DNA of 41,623 nt from Tissierella creatinophila DSM 6911 (GCF_001940565.1 NZ_LTDM01000014.1:1-41623); one strand, 5' to 3'. Positions 31,502-39,927 are shown, numbered from the stretch's first letter. A program made the numbers and translations. The notes: generated by a model not told the origin, from the letters alone.

Positions 31502-32053
31502 CTAAAAGTCAACATTTGGAACTTCTGAGTCAGCTTCATTTATTTTAAAATATTCTCTTTTATCAAATCCAAGCATATTTGCATAGATATTTGTTGGAAA
31601 TCTTTTTACCTTTTTATTGAAAACAGCTACATTGTCATTATATCTCATTCTTTCAGTTGAAATTTTATTTTCTGTACTAGCTAATTCTGCCTGTAGTTCT
31701 AAAAATCCCTGGTTGGCCTTTAAATCTGGATAATTTTCTACTACTACATTTAAACTGTTTAATCCTTGTGTAAGCTGTGCATCAGCTTCAGCATATTCTC
31801 CTGGTGTTTTTGCAGAAGACATTTTGCTTCTAGCTTCAGTTATCTGGGTTAATACTCTTTCTTCTTGTTCTGCATAACCTTTAACTGTTTTTACAAGGTT
31901 TGGGATCAAGTCTGCCCTACGTTTTAAAACATTTTCTACTTGTGCCCATGAATTGTCTACATCCTCATTTAGTGAAAGTAAATTATTATATCCTCCTCCA
32001 ATTAAAACTAATATAACAGCTATTATAATTATTGGAACTAAAAACTTTTTCAT
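31502..32053 (-). CDS. lemA: LemA family protein
   Basis: This 183-residue protein has an N-terminal membrane anchor (FLVPIIIIAVILVLIGGGY) and a long helical bundle facing outward. The family hallmark DNSWAQVENVLKRRADLIPNLV (about 33-54) is intact, as is GYAEQEERVLTQITEARS. LemA function is not firmly known. The gene heads a two-gene unit with the TPM-domain gene. AGGAGGA precedes the ATG. Confidence 0.93.
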   Translation of the reverse strand: MKKFLVPIIIIAVILVLIGGGYNNLLSLNEDVDNSWAQVENVLKRRADLIPNLVKTVKGYAEQEERVLTQITEARSKMSSAKTPGEYAEADAQLTQGLNSLNVVVENYPDLKANQGFLELQAELASTENKISTERMRYNDNVAVFNKKVKRFPTNIYANMLGFDKREYFKINEADSEVPNVDF

Positions 32054-32095
32054 GATATTCCTCCTATTTAAATTGTAATATTTAAATATATACCC

Positions 32096-33268
32096 TTATT
32101 TTATAATATATACCTTCATATTATCTATAGCATCCTTTACTAGTGTTTCCACATCTAGTGCTTCCTCTGATCTTTTTATATTTTCTACACTAGGATTGGT
32201 TACTGGATGCTTTGGTAAAAATACAGTACAACAGTCTTCAAATGGAAGATTAGATGTTTCAAGTGTATCTATATCCCTTGCTATTTCTATTATATCAACT
32301 TTATCCATTCCTATAAGTGGTCTAAAAACTGGAATAGATACTGATTCATCTGTAACAGTTAATCCTTGCATAGTTTGACTTGCCACTTGTCCTAAACTCT
32401 CTCCTGTGATTAAGGCGTCAAGTTTATTATATCTCGCTATTTTTTCTGCAATTCTCATCATAAATTTTCTAGAGATAATAGTCATCTCTTTTTCAGGACA
32501 TTTTTCATTTATTTCCTTTTGTATATTTAAAATGTTTACACTATAAAACTTTATCTTTCCTGTATACATACTAAGCTTTTTAGCCAATTCTTTTACCTTT
32601 TCTTCACCTCTTTCAGATGTAAAAGGATACGAATGATAATGTACACAACTTAAACTTACACCCCTTTTAGCCATCATAAAACCTGCAACTGGACTATCTA
32701 TTCCTCCAGAGATAAGTAAAAGAGCTTTACCACTTGTACCTATTGGCATACCACCATATGCTTTTATTCTTTCACTATATATATATGCGTGAGTTTGCTT
32801 TATGTCTATATACATGTATAAATCTGGATTATGAACATCTACATTTAAGTTGTCAAATTTATTTAGAAGCCTCTTTCCAATTTCTCTAGAAATCTCTGGA
32901 GATGTAAAAGCAAAGTTTTTATCAGCTCTATTTGTATCTACTTTAAATGTTTTTATATTAGGATCTTTTTCTAACCTCTCTTTCATGTTTAAAATACAAG
33001 CTTCTTCTATTGCTTCTATATCTTTCTCTACCCTTATACATGGACTTATATAGACAAGTCCAAATACATTTTTAAGTTTTTCCATTAAACTTTCAAACTT
33101 TTCTTCATTTGCTTCTATATATATCTTTCCTTGCTCTTTATAGAGCTTATCGTATCTTATATCTTTTGTCTTATTCATAATTTGTTTTATAAGTTGATCT
33201 TCAAAATATTTTCTATTAGATCCCTTTAATGCTAATTCTCCTAAACTTACACTTATTACTTTTTCCAA
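32096..33268 (-). CDS. thiI: tRNA 4-thiouridine synthase
   Basis: This 390-residue enzyme makes 4-thiouridine at tRNA position 8, and may donate sulfur for thiamine. It has an N-terminal ferredoxin-like and THUMP region (about 1-165) and the PP-loop LLISGGIDSPVAGF (184-197). The C-terminal rhodanese domain of the E. coli enzyme is absent, as in many Firmicutes. The start is a TTG at 33268, 5 bases after AGGTGAT, giving the usual opening with KVISVSLGELALKG. The desulfurase gene lies 4 bases upstream and should supply its sulfur. Confidence 0.93.
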   Translation of the reverse strand: MEKVISVSLGELALKGSNRKYFEDQLIKQIMNKTKDIRYDKLYKEQGKIYIEANEEKFESLMEKLKNVFGLVYISPCIRVEKDIEAIEEACILNMKERLEKDPNIKTFKVDTNRADKNFAFTSPEISREIGKRLLNKFDNLNVDVHNPDLYMYIDIKQTHAYIYSERIKAYGGMPIGTSGKALLLISGGIDSPVAGFMMAKRGVSLSCVHYHSYPFTSERGEEKVKELAKKLSMYTGKIKFYSVNILNIQKEINEKCPEKEMTIISRKFMMRIAEKIARYNKLDALITGESLGQVASQTMQGLTVTDESVSIPVFRPLIGMDKVDIIEIARDIDTLETSNLPFEDCCTVFLPKHPVTNPSVENIKRSEEALDVETLVKDAIDNMKVYIIK

Positions 33269-33272
33269 AATA

Positions 33273-34427
33273 TCACCTTTTCATTATTTTTCTTATTTCT
33301 TCTACTGATTTTCTTAATTCATCTACAAAATATACTATATCATCTTTGTTGTTTTCATATGAAAAACATATTCTTATAGTTCCTTCTATTTCTAAGTCAT
33401 CTAAGCCTATTGCTTTTAAAATATCACTTTTTTTAGTCCCATTAGATGAACAAGCAGAAGCTGTGGAAATATAAATATCCTTTTGTTCTAGAAAATGAAG
33501 TAAAACTTCTCCCCTTGTATTTCTAAAAGAAATACTCAATATATATGGAGAAAAACCATTATCTAAAGAAGAATTTATCTTAATATCTTCTATATTTTTT
33601 TCAATTAATTCTATAGTATATCTTTTTAATTCTAATACATGTTTTCTTTCTTCTTGTTTGTTTTTATCCATAATTTCTACTGCTTTTCCAAATGCAATAA
33701 TTCCTGATACATTTTCAGTTCCAGATCTCATTCCTCTTTCCTGATTTCCTCCAAAAACTATAGGTGAGAGTTTTAAATCTCTTTTCACATATAATCCTCC
33801 TACTCCCTTTGGACCATGGATTTTATGTGAACTAAAAGAAAATGTGTCTATTCCTAAATCTTTTATAGAAAAGTCTATCTTCCCAAAAGATTGTATCCCA
33901 TCTACGTGTAAGATAACTTTAGAGTTTTTAAGCTTTATTATGTTTTTTATCTCTTTTATATCTTGAATAGTTCCTATTTCATTGTTTACATGAATTATGG
34001 AAACAAGTATCGTTTCATCATTTATAGCTTGTTTTAAATCTTCCAGAGATATCCTTCCTTCACTATCTACATCTAGATATGTAACTTTAAATCCTTTAGT
34101 TTCTAATTCCTTCATAGTATTTATTATAGAAGCGTGTTCTATATTAGTTGTAATAATATGTTTTCCCCTTTTGCATAAACTATTTACTATACTTTGAATT
34201 GCTATATTATTACTTTCCGTTCCTCCTGAAGTAAAATAGATTTCTCTTTCATCTACATTTAAATAGTCTGATACGATTTGTCTGGATTTCTTTATTTCTT
34301 TTTCTGACTTTAATCCCAATCTATGTAATGATGAAGGATTTCCAAAGTCTTTTTCTAATGAACTATACATAGTCTCTATTACTTTTCTTCTCATCTTTGT
34401 TGTAGCACAATTATCTAAATAAATCAT
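33273..34427 (-). CDS. cysteine desulfurase (NifS/IscS family)
   Basis: This 384-residue pyridoxal phosphate enzyme takes sulfur from cysteine. The PLP lysine is in SSHKIHGPKG (Lys202), the substrate His in IEHASI (about 97-102), and the persulfide Cys in the loop STASACSSNG (Cys326). The gene is directly ahead of thiI, the arrangement of the NifZ-ThiI pair in Bacillus, so its main client is probably ThiI. AGGAGAT precedes the ATG. A promoter lies about 45-72 bases upstream. Confidence 0.92.
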   Translation of the reverse strand: MIYLDNCATTKMRRKVIETMYSSLEKDFGNPSSLHRLGLKSEKEIKKSRQIVSDYLNVDEREIYFTSGGTESNNIAIQSIVNSLCKRGKHIITTNIEHASIINTMKELETKGFKVTYLDVDSEGRISLEDLKQAINDETILVSIIHVNNEIGTIQDIKEIKNIIKLKNSKVILHVDGIQSFGKIDFSIKDLGIDTFSFSSHKIHGPKGVGGLYVKRDLKLSPIVFGGNQERGMRSGTENVSGIIAFGKAVEIMDKNKQEERKHVLELKRYTIELIEKNIEDIKINSSLDNGFSPYILSISFRNTRGEVLLHFLEQKDIYISTASACSSNGTKKSDILKAIGLDDLEIEGTIRICFSYENNKDDIVYFVDELRKSVEEIRKIMKR

Positions 34428-34471
34428 TTGATTATCTCCTATAGTTTTTTTAAATTATAATTACACTCTAT

Positions 34472-34499
34472 ATTATATAGTATATTTCCTATATTACAA
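34472..34499 (-). promoter_or_regulatory. promoter of the desulfurase-thiI unit
   Basis: On the minus strand: TTGTAA (34494-34499), 16 bases, TATAAT (34472-34477). Just behind it lies a perfect 14-bp palindrome TATATTGCAATATA (34502-34515), between this promoter and the divergent leader-RNA promoter. Confidence 0.65.
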
Positions 34500-34544
34500 A
34501 ATATATTGCAATATAAATTATAAAAAAATATTTAAATAAAAGGA

Positions 34545-34573
34545 TTGAATTTTTTGTCGAAATTTGTTATAAT
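34545..34573 (+). promoter_or_regulatory. promoter of the leader RNA ahead of asparaginase
   Basis: TTGAAT (34545-34550), 17 bases, TATAAT (34568-34573). Transcription is expected to start near 34580, at the foot of the first hairpin of the leader RNA. Confidence 0.75.
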
Positions 34574-34575
34574 TT

Positions 34576-34686
34576 ATTTAAGGTTATCCCCCTGGTAACC
34601 TTAAATAAGATCTCTATTCCCAATACCCCTTTTGAACAATTTGTTCCATCCGAAAGGATGAAAGACTCTTAAGAGTCTTTTTTTTT
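34576..34686 (+). ncRNA. structured leader or small RNA ending in a terminator
   Basis: About 110 bases hold four hairpins in a row: 34576-34586 with 34596-34606 (11 bp, C-rich loop); GAACA/TGTTC (34634-34646); CATCC-GAAA-GGATG (34647-34660, a GNRA-type loop); and AAAGACTCTT/AAGAGTCTTT (34661-34680) with a run of T after it, a clear Rho-independent terminator. No open frame is inside. The asparaginase gene starts 50 bases later. It is either an attenuating leader for that gene or an independent small RNA. It matches no riboswitch class I know. Confidence 0.6.
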
Positions 34687-34735
34687 ACCTATTTTTATGT
34701 TAAGATGGAATAAACACAAAAGTGGAGGACTTATA

Positions 34736-35731
34736 ATGAAGAAAAAACTTTTAATTATTTTTACAGGTGGTACAATTGCCATGAAGGTTGATCCTCTTTT
34801 ACACGCAGCTATCCCAGCACTTAATTCAGAAGAGATAATGTCTACAATAAACAATATAGAGGAAATTGTAGATGTAGAGTCAATAAATTTTGGCAATCTT
34901 CCAAGTCCTCATATACTGCCTGGGCATATGATGGAAATATGTAATATTATAAAAAGTAATATACATAGAGAAGATATAAGTGGAGTAATAATAACTCATG
35001 GTACTGATACTTTAGAAGAAACTGCTTATTTTTTAGATTTAATTATAGATCAAGAAAAACCTATTATAGTAGTAGGAGCTATGAGAAATAATTCTGAACT
35101 AGGTTATGATGGCTCTAGTAATCTATCAGCTGCTATATGTACAGCTTCTTCACCTAGAGCTTTAGGAAAAGGTGTCTTAGTTGTAATGAATAATGAAGTA
35201 AATGCTGCAGGTGAAGTTGTTAAAACTAATACACTATCACTTGATACATTTAAATCACCTGAATTTGGACCACTTGGAATAGTAGATAATGATGAAGTTA
35301 TATTCTATCGTGATATAATAAATAGAAAGCATATACAAACTGAAAATATAGAAGAAAAGATTGGTCTTATAAAAGTAGCTTCAGGAATGGAGTCAGACAT
35401 TATAGATTTTTATATAGCTTCTGGATATAAAGGCATTATATTAGAAGCTTTAGGAAGAGGAAATATACCCCCTCAAATGATTGCTGGAGTTAAAAGAGCT
35501 ATAGCTAATAATATACCTATAGTTATGGTTTCACGCTGTCATACTGGAAGAGTCCTAGACACATATGGTTACCAGGGTGGCGGAAAGCATCTTAGGGATT
35601 TAGGCGTAATCCTTGGAGGCAATCTCCCAGGTCATAAAGCTAGGATACAACTTATGTTAATACTTGGAAAAACAAATAACTTATCTACTATTAAAGACTT
35701 ATTTGAAAAAGATAATCTATATACAAATTAA
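34736..35731 (+). CDS. ansA: L-asparaginase (type I, cytoplasmic)
   Basis: This 331-residue enzyme hydrolyses asparagine to aspartate and ammonia. Both active-site motifs are present: FTGGTIAMK near the N-terminus (first Thr) and THGTDTLEETAYFLD (about 84-98) with the Thr-Asp pair. There is no signal peptide, so it acts in the cytoplasm. The start at 34736 is set by GTGGAGG upstream; a longer reading from 34697 has no site. Its product could feed the aspartase at 16561. Transcription may depend on reading through the upstream terminator. Confidence 0.92.
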   Translation: MKKKLLIIFTGGTIAMKVDPLLHAAIPALNSEEIMSTINNIEEIVDVESINFGNLPSPHILPGHMMEICNIIKSNIHREDISGVIITHGTDTLEETAYFLDLIIDQEKPIIVVGAMRNNSELGYDGSSNLSAAICTASSPRALGKGVLVVMNNEVNAAGEVVKTNTLSLDTFKSPEFGPLGIVDNDEVIFYRDIINRKHIQTENIEEKIGLIKVASGMESDIIDFYIASGYKGIILEALGRGNIPPQMIAGVKRAIANNIPIVMVSRCHTGRVLDTYGYQGGGKHLRDLGVILGGNLPGHKARIQLMLILGKTNNLSTIKDLFEKDNLYTN

Positions 35732-35753
35732 AGAAGGGATTAATCCCTTCTTT
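35730..35753. terminator. shared terminator of two convergent genes
   Basis: A perfect 24-base palindrome AAAGAAGGGATT/AATCCCTTCTTT with T runs. It follows the asparaginase stop and also encodes the last codons of the convergent minus-strand gene (stop at 35740). Confidence 0.8.
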
Positions 35754-36768
35754 TTTTAAGTTTTACTTCTTCTACATCTTTTAATTCACCAAATCCTAAA
35801 AACTTTATATCTGGATAAATTGTTCCAAATGAATGATTTAATTTTAATTTTGTTTCATCTTCCTTTTGTTTATAATTATATCTTACATAATTATAAGTTT
35901 TTGTTTTCTTCCATAGATAAATAGTGCTAAAACTCTCACCTTTATCACTTGAAAATGAACTGTTTAAACCTAAAGTATCTTTCCATACTATCCATATCTT
36001 ATCTTCGTTTAAAATTATAGTAGGATGTGTATTATTTCCTTCATTTGAAATAGTTCTATCTATTATTTCGTATAAAGAATCCCCTCTATACTCGTATTTC
36101 TTGTATTTTATATTTAAGTTTTGATCTATATATTCACAGTAAACTAAATGAATATATCTTCCATCTTTTATTACATCTATATCTAACTTTTCTACACTGT
36201 CAGTTAGTACTATAGTTTCTTTCCATTCCAATAAATTCACATCAAATTCTTTCATACAAATCTGATCTCCATAATAAAAAAATAAGTATATAGTAGTTTC
36301 ATCATTTAAAATCTTTATAGGATTTAAAAACTTACTTATACGAGTCTCATCAACTTTGAACTTTATCCATTCTTCATCTTTAAAAATCTGATGATAAATT
36401 TCAAATACTCCTTTTTCACTGAACTTAGGTGTTAAATAAATTATACTTTTTATACCACCATTTAAGACAATCTTTATTTCATATGTCTTAGGTAGTTTTT
36501 CTGTTTCTACATCAATTTCTTCTATTAACAATTTATCTATTACTAGTAGTTTTAAATCGTTTTTAGTGTTTTGGTAGATCAAATTTATTTTTTCATCTAC
36601 TGCTACAATATCAAATTCTCCATATGCATCTTCACATATAGAAATATTATTATGCCCATCATTTAAATTATAATAATCCATGCTTATTTCATTCTTTTTA
36701 TTTTTAAATAGATAAACTTCTTTTTCATTCATATTAATAATAGATACCCTGTCTTCATAAAAACTCAT
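35740..36768 (-). CDS. unknown protein with propeller-like repeats, 342 aa
   Basis: This 342-residue protein has no signal peptide or membrane span. It is built of repeated strand blocks, for example IYLFFYYGDQICMKEFD, YIHLVYCEYIDQNLNIKYKKY and IWIVWKDTLGLNSSFSSDKG. The last contains an Asp-box-like SSDKGESF, as found in beta-propellers. It is rich in aromatic residues and Lys. I do not recognise a family. The start at 36768 follows GGGGTGAT; a GTG three codons earlier would use that site. It is divergent from the His/Cys-rich gene across 132 bases and may share a role with it. Confidence 0.7.
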   Translation of the reverse strand: MSFYEDRVSIINMNEKEVYLFKNKKNEISMDYYNLNDGHNNISICEDAYGEFDIVAVDEKINLIYQNTKNDLKLLVIDKLLIEEIDVETEKLPKTYEIKIVLNGGIKSIIYLTPKFSEKGVFEIYHQIFKDEEWIKFKVDETRISKFLNPIKILNDETTIYLFFYYGDQICMKEFDVNLLEWKETIVLTDSVEKLDIDVIKDGRYIHLVYCEYIDQNLNIKYKKYEYRGDSLYEIIDRTISNEGNNTHPTIILNEDKIWIVWKDTLGLNSSFSSDKGESFSTIYLWKKTKTYNYVRYNYKQKEDETKLKLNHSFGTIYPDIKFLGFGELKDVEEVKLKKRRD

Positions 36769-36900
36769 TAATATCACCCCTATAACTATTATTATTAATA
36801 ATATAAGGATTTATGACTTAATAGTAACACAAGTCAACAAAATTGAATATATTAAGATTGAACACTATTTATTATTGAATTATTGAAAGGAGGAAAATAT

Positions 36901-37896
36901 ATGTCTTCAAATAAGCATCATGACCATCACCATCATCATTGTCCACCAGAAGAACTTCCAGTAACTGAAAGGTGTTGTACTGGGACAACAGGATGTGAAT
37001 GGGATGGAACTCTTAGACATGTGGTAACAGAACCAATATTTGTTCAAAAGGTATATGACGCAGCACTATTTAATCTTCAAGCACTAAGCACTGTAAACAA
37101 TGTGAGGTTTACTCCAAATCTCCCAAGTGGAAGTAGGATCCTTAGGGTACTAGAAATTAGGTGTAAAAAATTCTTTAATCCATCTAATATAAACGATCCA
37201 AGAAACTTTAAACTTGAACCAGAAACAGTTCTCTCTGGTGGGGAATTTCTCAAAGATGAAAAGGGTTGTTATGTAGAGGTTATAGGCCCTGATGGACTTT
37301 CTACTGAAAAGTTGATTTATGCTGATACAAGCGATTGTGATGAAGTAAATGCTGGAACCCCTGTATTTGGAACTCAAAAGGTTAAAGTTCGTGGAAATGT
37401 ATTGATTGAAATTGATTTACTGATACTAGATTCTAGAGATAGAAGAGTAAAATTCACAATTACTGCAAATGTACCAGTAGCACCAGTAAACTCTCCACTT
37501 ATCTTAACTAATTTCTTTGAATTATGTATACCATCAGTTTTCAACTCAGCATTCTTCCCAAGATTTGCAGAGTTCTGTAATATACTATGTGAAACTAGAC
37601 TTGCAACTAATAGTATTCAAAGAGATATAACTGTATGTCCAGAATCAGGACGAATAACTATAGATCTTATTATCGCTCTATGTATTACATGTGAGAAAAA
37701 GATAATAGTACCAGTACAGCTTTGTGTATTATCTACTGGTTTCCCAGAATTATCACCTGATACTTCACCTATTTGTACAACATTCCCAACACTATTTCCT
37801 AAGCAAATAGATGAAAATAGTGAAACCGGTCCTGGAACAGGCCCTGGTTGTAGAGAAAAACCATTTAATTTTTCACTACACGAAGAAGAAGAATAA
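36901..37896 (+). CDS. His- and Cys-rich protein, possibly surface or spore-coat related
   Basis: This 331-residue protein opens with seven His in its first 13 residues (HHDHHHHH) and has about 16 Cys spread over its length, including RCCTGTTGC and ALCITCEKK. The middle is strand-rich (VVTEPIFVQKVYDAALFNLQ, VRGNVLIEIDLLILDS) with no signal peptide. The C-terminus has a Gly-Pro linker (GPGTGPG) and an acidic end. Metal binding is plausible. Proteins of this type in Clostridia are often hypothetical; a spore-coat or surface role is my inference only. The start at 36901 is set by AAAGGAGG, 7 bases upstream. Confidence 0.75.
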   Translation: MSSNKHHDHHHHHCPPEELPVTERCCTGTTGCEWDGTLRHVVTEPIFVQKVYDAALFNLQALSTVNNVRFTPNLPSGSRILRVLEIRCKKFFNPSNINDPRNFKLEPETVLSGGEFLKDEKGCYVEVIGPDGLSTEKLIYADTSDCDEVNAGTPVFGTQKVKVRGNVLIEIDLLILDSRDRRVKFTITANVPVAPVNSPLILTNFFELCIPSVFNSAFFPRFAEFCNILCETRLATNSIQRDITVCPESGRITIDLIIALCITCEKKIIVPVQLCVLSTGFPELSPDTSPICTTFPTLFPKQIDENSETGPGTGPGCREKPFNFSLHEEEE

Positions 37897-37899
37897 TAT

Positions 37900-37933
37900 A
37901 AAAAAGGATAGATAGAAATATCTATCCTTTTTT
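37900..37933 (+). terminator. terminator of the His/Cys-rich gene
   Basis: AAAAAAGGATAGATA (37900-37914) pairs perfectly with TATCTATCCTTTTTT (37919-37933), loop GAAA. Confidence 0.85.
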
Positions 37934-37992
37934 ACATAAAGAAAACTATACTTTTTTCATATTATAGGATAATATGAAATTAGGTGATAGAT

Positions 37993-38970
37993 ATGGAAAT
38001 TATAAAAAAAAGAATAGATAAAAATAAATTATATAATAATGGAAATATAACAAAAGATGTGTGTTTTTTGGATATAGAAACAACAGGATTTAATAGAAAT
38101 AGAGATATAATATATTTAGTAGGAATATTATATTTTGATAAAAAAGAAGATACTTGGATCCTCTCACAATATTTTGCAAATGAATTAAAAGATGAACCTC
38201 AGGTACTAATAGAATCCTCTAAACTTCTAATGAGTTTTAAAACTATAATAAATTATAATGGAAATACATTTGATATACCTTTTATAAATCATAAATTAAA
38301 GTATTTTAAACTTCCTTTCTATATAGATAAAGAAAAATCACTAGATTTATATTCTATTATTAGAAAAAATAAAGACTTATTAAAAATAGATAATCTAAAA
38401 CTAAAGACAGTAGAAGAATATTTAGGTATATTTAGAGAAGATATCTATAGCGGAAAAGATTGCATTGATTTTTATAAAGACTATATTCTTCATAGAGACT
38501 TAGAATTAAAAAATAGATTACTATCTCATAATTATGATGATCTTTATTTTTTAATAGATATTATAGATATAATAAATATTATAAGAAAAAAGAAGTCTTT
38601 TAAAGTCAATAAAAATGATGAAATGATAGAATTTGTGATATCTGATATAAAAGAGTCCAAGGACAGTTTCATCTTTGAAGGAGATATAGAAGGTTTAAGA
38701 GAAAAATTAATTTATTATGATGCAAGTTTTAATCTGTTAATAGAAGATACAAATAAGTTTAAATTAATTCTCTATGTAACTAGAGGCTTAGTAACTCCTG
38801 ATGAAACTTGTACTTTTATAGATAAAAGAGATTTTAATATATCCAAAGATATAAGTGTTACTCATGGGTATGCCCTTCCTAAAAATATCTTCTTATTAAA
38901 AATAGAATCTGAATATTTATTAGAAGATATCTTAGAACTGCTTAAGGAAATAATAGAAAATTTAATATAG
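37993..38970 (+). CDS. YprB-like RNase H-fold (DnaQ-like exonuclease) protein
   Basis: This 325-residue protein has a 3'-5' exonuclease-type ribonuclease H fold in its first 210 residues: FLDIETTGF (Asp-x-Glu), INYNGNTFDIPFI (Asp) and SHNYDDLYFLIDI (His and Asp pair). These are the four metal-binding positions of the family, related to Bacillus YprB. The last 110 residues form a separate strand-rich part without a known match. The natural substrate is unknown. An AGGTGAT site sets the start at 37993; a GTG at 37984 would lie within it. Confidence 0.85.
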   Translation: MEIIKKRIDKNKLYNNGNITKDVCFLDIETTGFNRNRDIIYLVGILYFDKKEDTWILSQYFANELKDEPQVLIESSKLLMSFKTIINYNGNTFDIPFINHKLKYFKLPFYIDKEKSLDLYSIIRKNKDLLKIDNLKLKTVEEYLGIFREDIYSGKDCIDFYKDYILHRDLELKNRLLSHNYDDLYFLIDIIDIINIIRKKKSFKVNKNDEMIEFVISDIKESKDSFIFEGDIEGLREKLIYYDASFNLLIEDTNKFKLILYVTRGLVTPDETCTFIDKRDFNISKDISVTHGYALPKNIFLLKIESEYLLEDILELLKEIIENLI

Positions 38971-38981
38971 CAAATCTTTAT

Positions 38982-39018
38982 AAAAAAACACAGAAACTAA
39001 AAGTTTCTGTGTTTTTTT
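38982..39018. terminator. bidirectional terminator at the end of the tRNA cluster
   Basis: A perfect 17-bp stem (38982-38998 with 39002-39018) with A and T runs on each side. It can end the plus-strand YprB-like gene and the minus-strand rRNA-tRNA transcript. Confidence 0.85.
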
Positions 39019-39021
39019 ATA

Positions 39022-39098
39022 TGGTGGGCCTTCAGGGACTCGAACCCCGGACCTACCGGTTATGAGCCGGGCGCTCTAACCAACTGAGCTAAAGGCCC
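39022..39098 (-). tRNA. tRNA-Ile2 (anticodon CAT, lysidine type), copy 2
   Basis: A 77-base tRNA with encoded CCA. The acceptor is GGGCCTT/AAGGCCC and the D arm reads TTAGCTCAGTTGGTTAGAGC. The anticodon is CAT, but the body matches the AUA-reading isoleucine tRNA whose C34 is changed to lysidine, and differs from both methionine tRNAs in this cluster. It is the last tRNA of the transcript. Confidence 0.85.
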
Positions 39099-39115
39099 CA
39101 GTAAATTTTGTTTAC

Positions 39116-39192
<77 letters not shown>

Positions 39193-39234
39193 ATACTATT
39201 TTATTATTTTAATATTTAATTTTATTTTATGTTT

Positions 39235-39311
<77 letters not shown>

Positions 39312-39353
39312 ATACCTAATAATGTGAGCTCATATGTCCTTTATACCCTTTTA

Positions 39354-39428
39354 TGGCAGGGGTGGCAGGATTTGAACCCACGACATTCGGTTTTGGAGAC
39401 CGACGTTCTACCACTGAACTACACCCCT
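39354..39428 (-). tRNA. tRNA-Trp (anticodon CCA)
   Basis: A 75-base tRNA with acceptor AGGGGTG/CACCCCT, anticodon loop CTCCAAA and encoded CCA end. Confidence 0.95.
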
Positions 39429-39435
39429 TTACCTA

Positions 39436-39511
39436 TGGTGCCCAGAGCCGGAATCGAACCAGCGACACGTAGATTTTCAGTCTACTGCTCTACCGACTGA
39501 GCTATCTGGGC
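39436..39511 (-). tRNA. tRNA-Phe (anticodon GAA)
   Basis: A 76-base tRNA with acceptor GCCCAGA/TCTGGGC, anticodon loop CTGAAAA and CCA end. It is the first tRNA after the internal terminator. Confidence 0.95.
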
Positions 39512-39547
39512 ATAGTATTAAAATTTAAACATCTGGGCGAAAAAAAA

Positions 39548-39590
39548 TGTCCTCGCTGAATATTTTAAACAAAATCATGATTCAAGGACA
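39548..39590 (-). terminator. probable terminator inside the tRNA cluster
   Basis: TGTCCT/AGGACA and TGAAT/ATTCA form a stem with a CGC bulge (39548-39561 with 39580-39590). On the minus strand it is followed at once by a run of eight T. It separates sixteen upstream tRNAs from five downstream ones. Confidence 0.6.
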
Positions 39591-39602
39591 ATAAATAAAG
39601 TG

Positions 39603-39679
39603 TGGTGGGCCTTCAGGGACTCGAACCCCGGACCTACCGGTTATGAGCCGGGCGCTCTAACCAACTGAGCTAAAGGCCC
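39603..39679 (-). tRNA. tRNA-Ile2 (anticodon CAT, lysidine type), copy 1
   Basis: A 77-base tRNA with the same sequence as the copy at 39022, including GGCTCATAACC around the anticodon and encoded CCA. It is the last tRNA before the internal terminator. Confidence 0.85.
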
Positions 39680-39697
39680 CAGATGTTTTTCCTTAAA

Positions 39698-39788
39698 TGG
39701 CGGAGAAAGAGGGATTTGAACCCTCGCGCCCCGTAAAGGACCTACTCCCTTAGCAGGGGAGCCTCTTCAGCCGCTTGAGTACTTCTCC
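39698..39788 (-). tRNA. tRNA-Ser (anticodon GCT)
   Basis: A 91-base tRNA with a long variable arm, acceptor GGAGAAG, anticodon loop CTGCTAA and CCA end. Confidence 0.95.
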
Positions 39789-39807
39789 ATTCAAACTTTA
39801 ATTTAAT

Positions 39808-39896
39808 TGGCGGAGAGGGTGGGATTCGAACCCACGTGGGCTTGCACCCTAACGGTTTTCAAGACCGCCCCGTTATGACCACTTCGGTACCTCTCC
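39808..39896 (-). tRNA. tRNA-Ser (anticodon TGA)
   Basis: An 89-base tRNA with a long variable arm, acceptor GGAGAGG/CCTCTCC, anticodon loop CTTGAAA and CCA end. Confidence 0.95.
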
Positions 39897-39927
39897 ATAT
39901 TTCTTTTTTATAATGTTCAATAAAAAA

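Noticed and set aside
36901-36960. His-tag-like start suggesting a vector contaminant
   Set aside because: The His run is interrupted by Asp, preceded by a native ribosome site and followed by a long native protein in ordinary chromosomal context.
39022-39098. A second elongator methionine tRNA, judged by anticodon CAT
   Set aside because: The body matches the lysidine-type isoleucine tRNA, and the cluster already has clear elongator and initiator methionine tRNAs.
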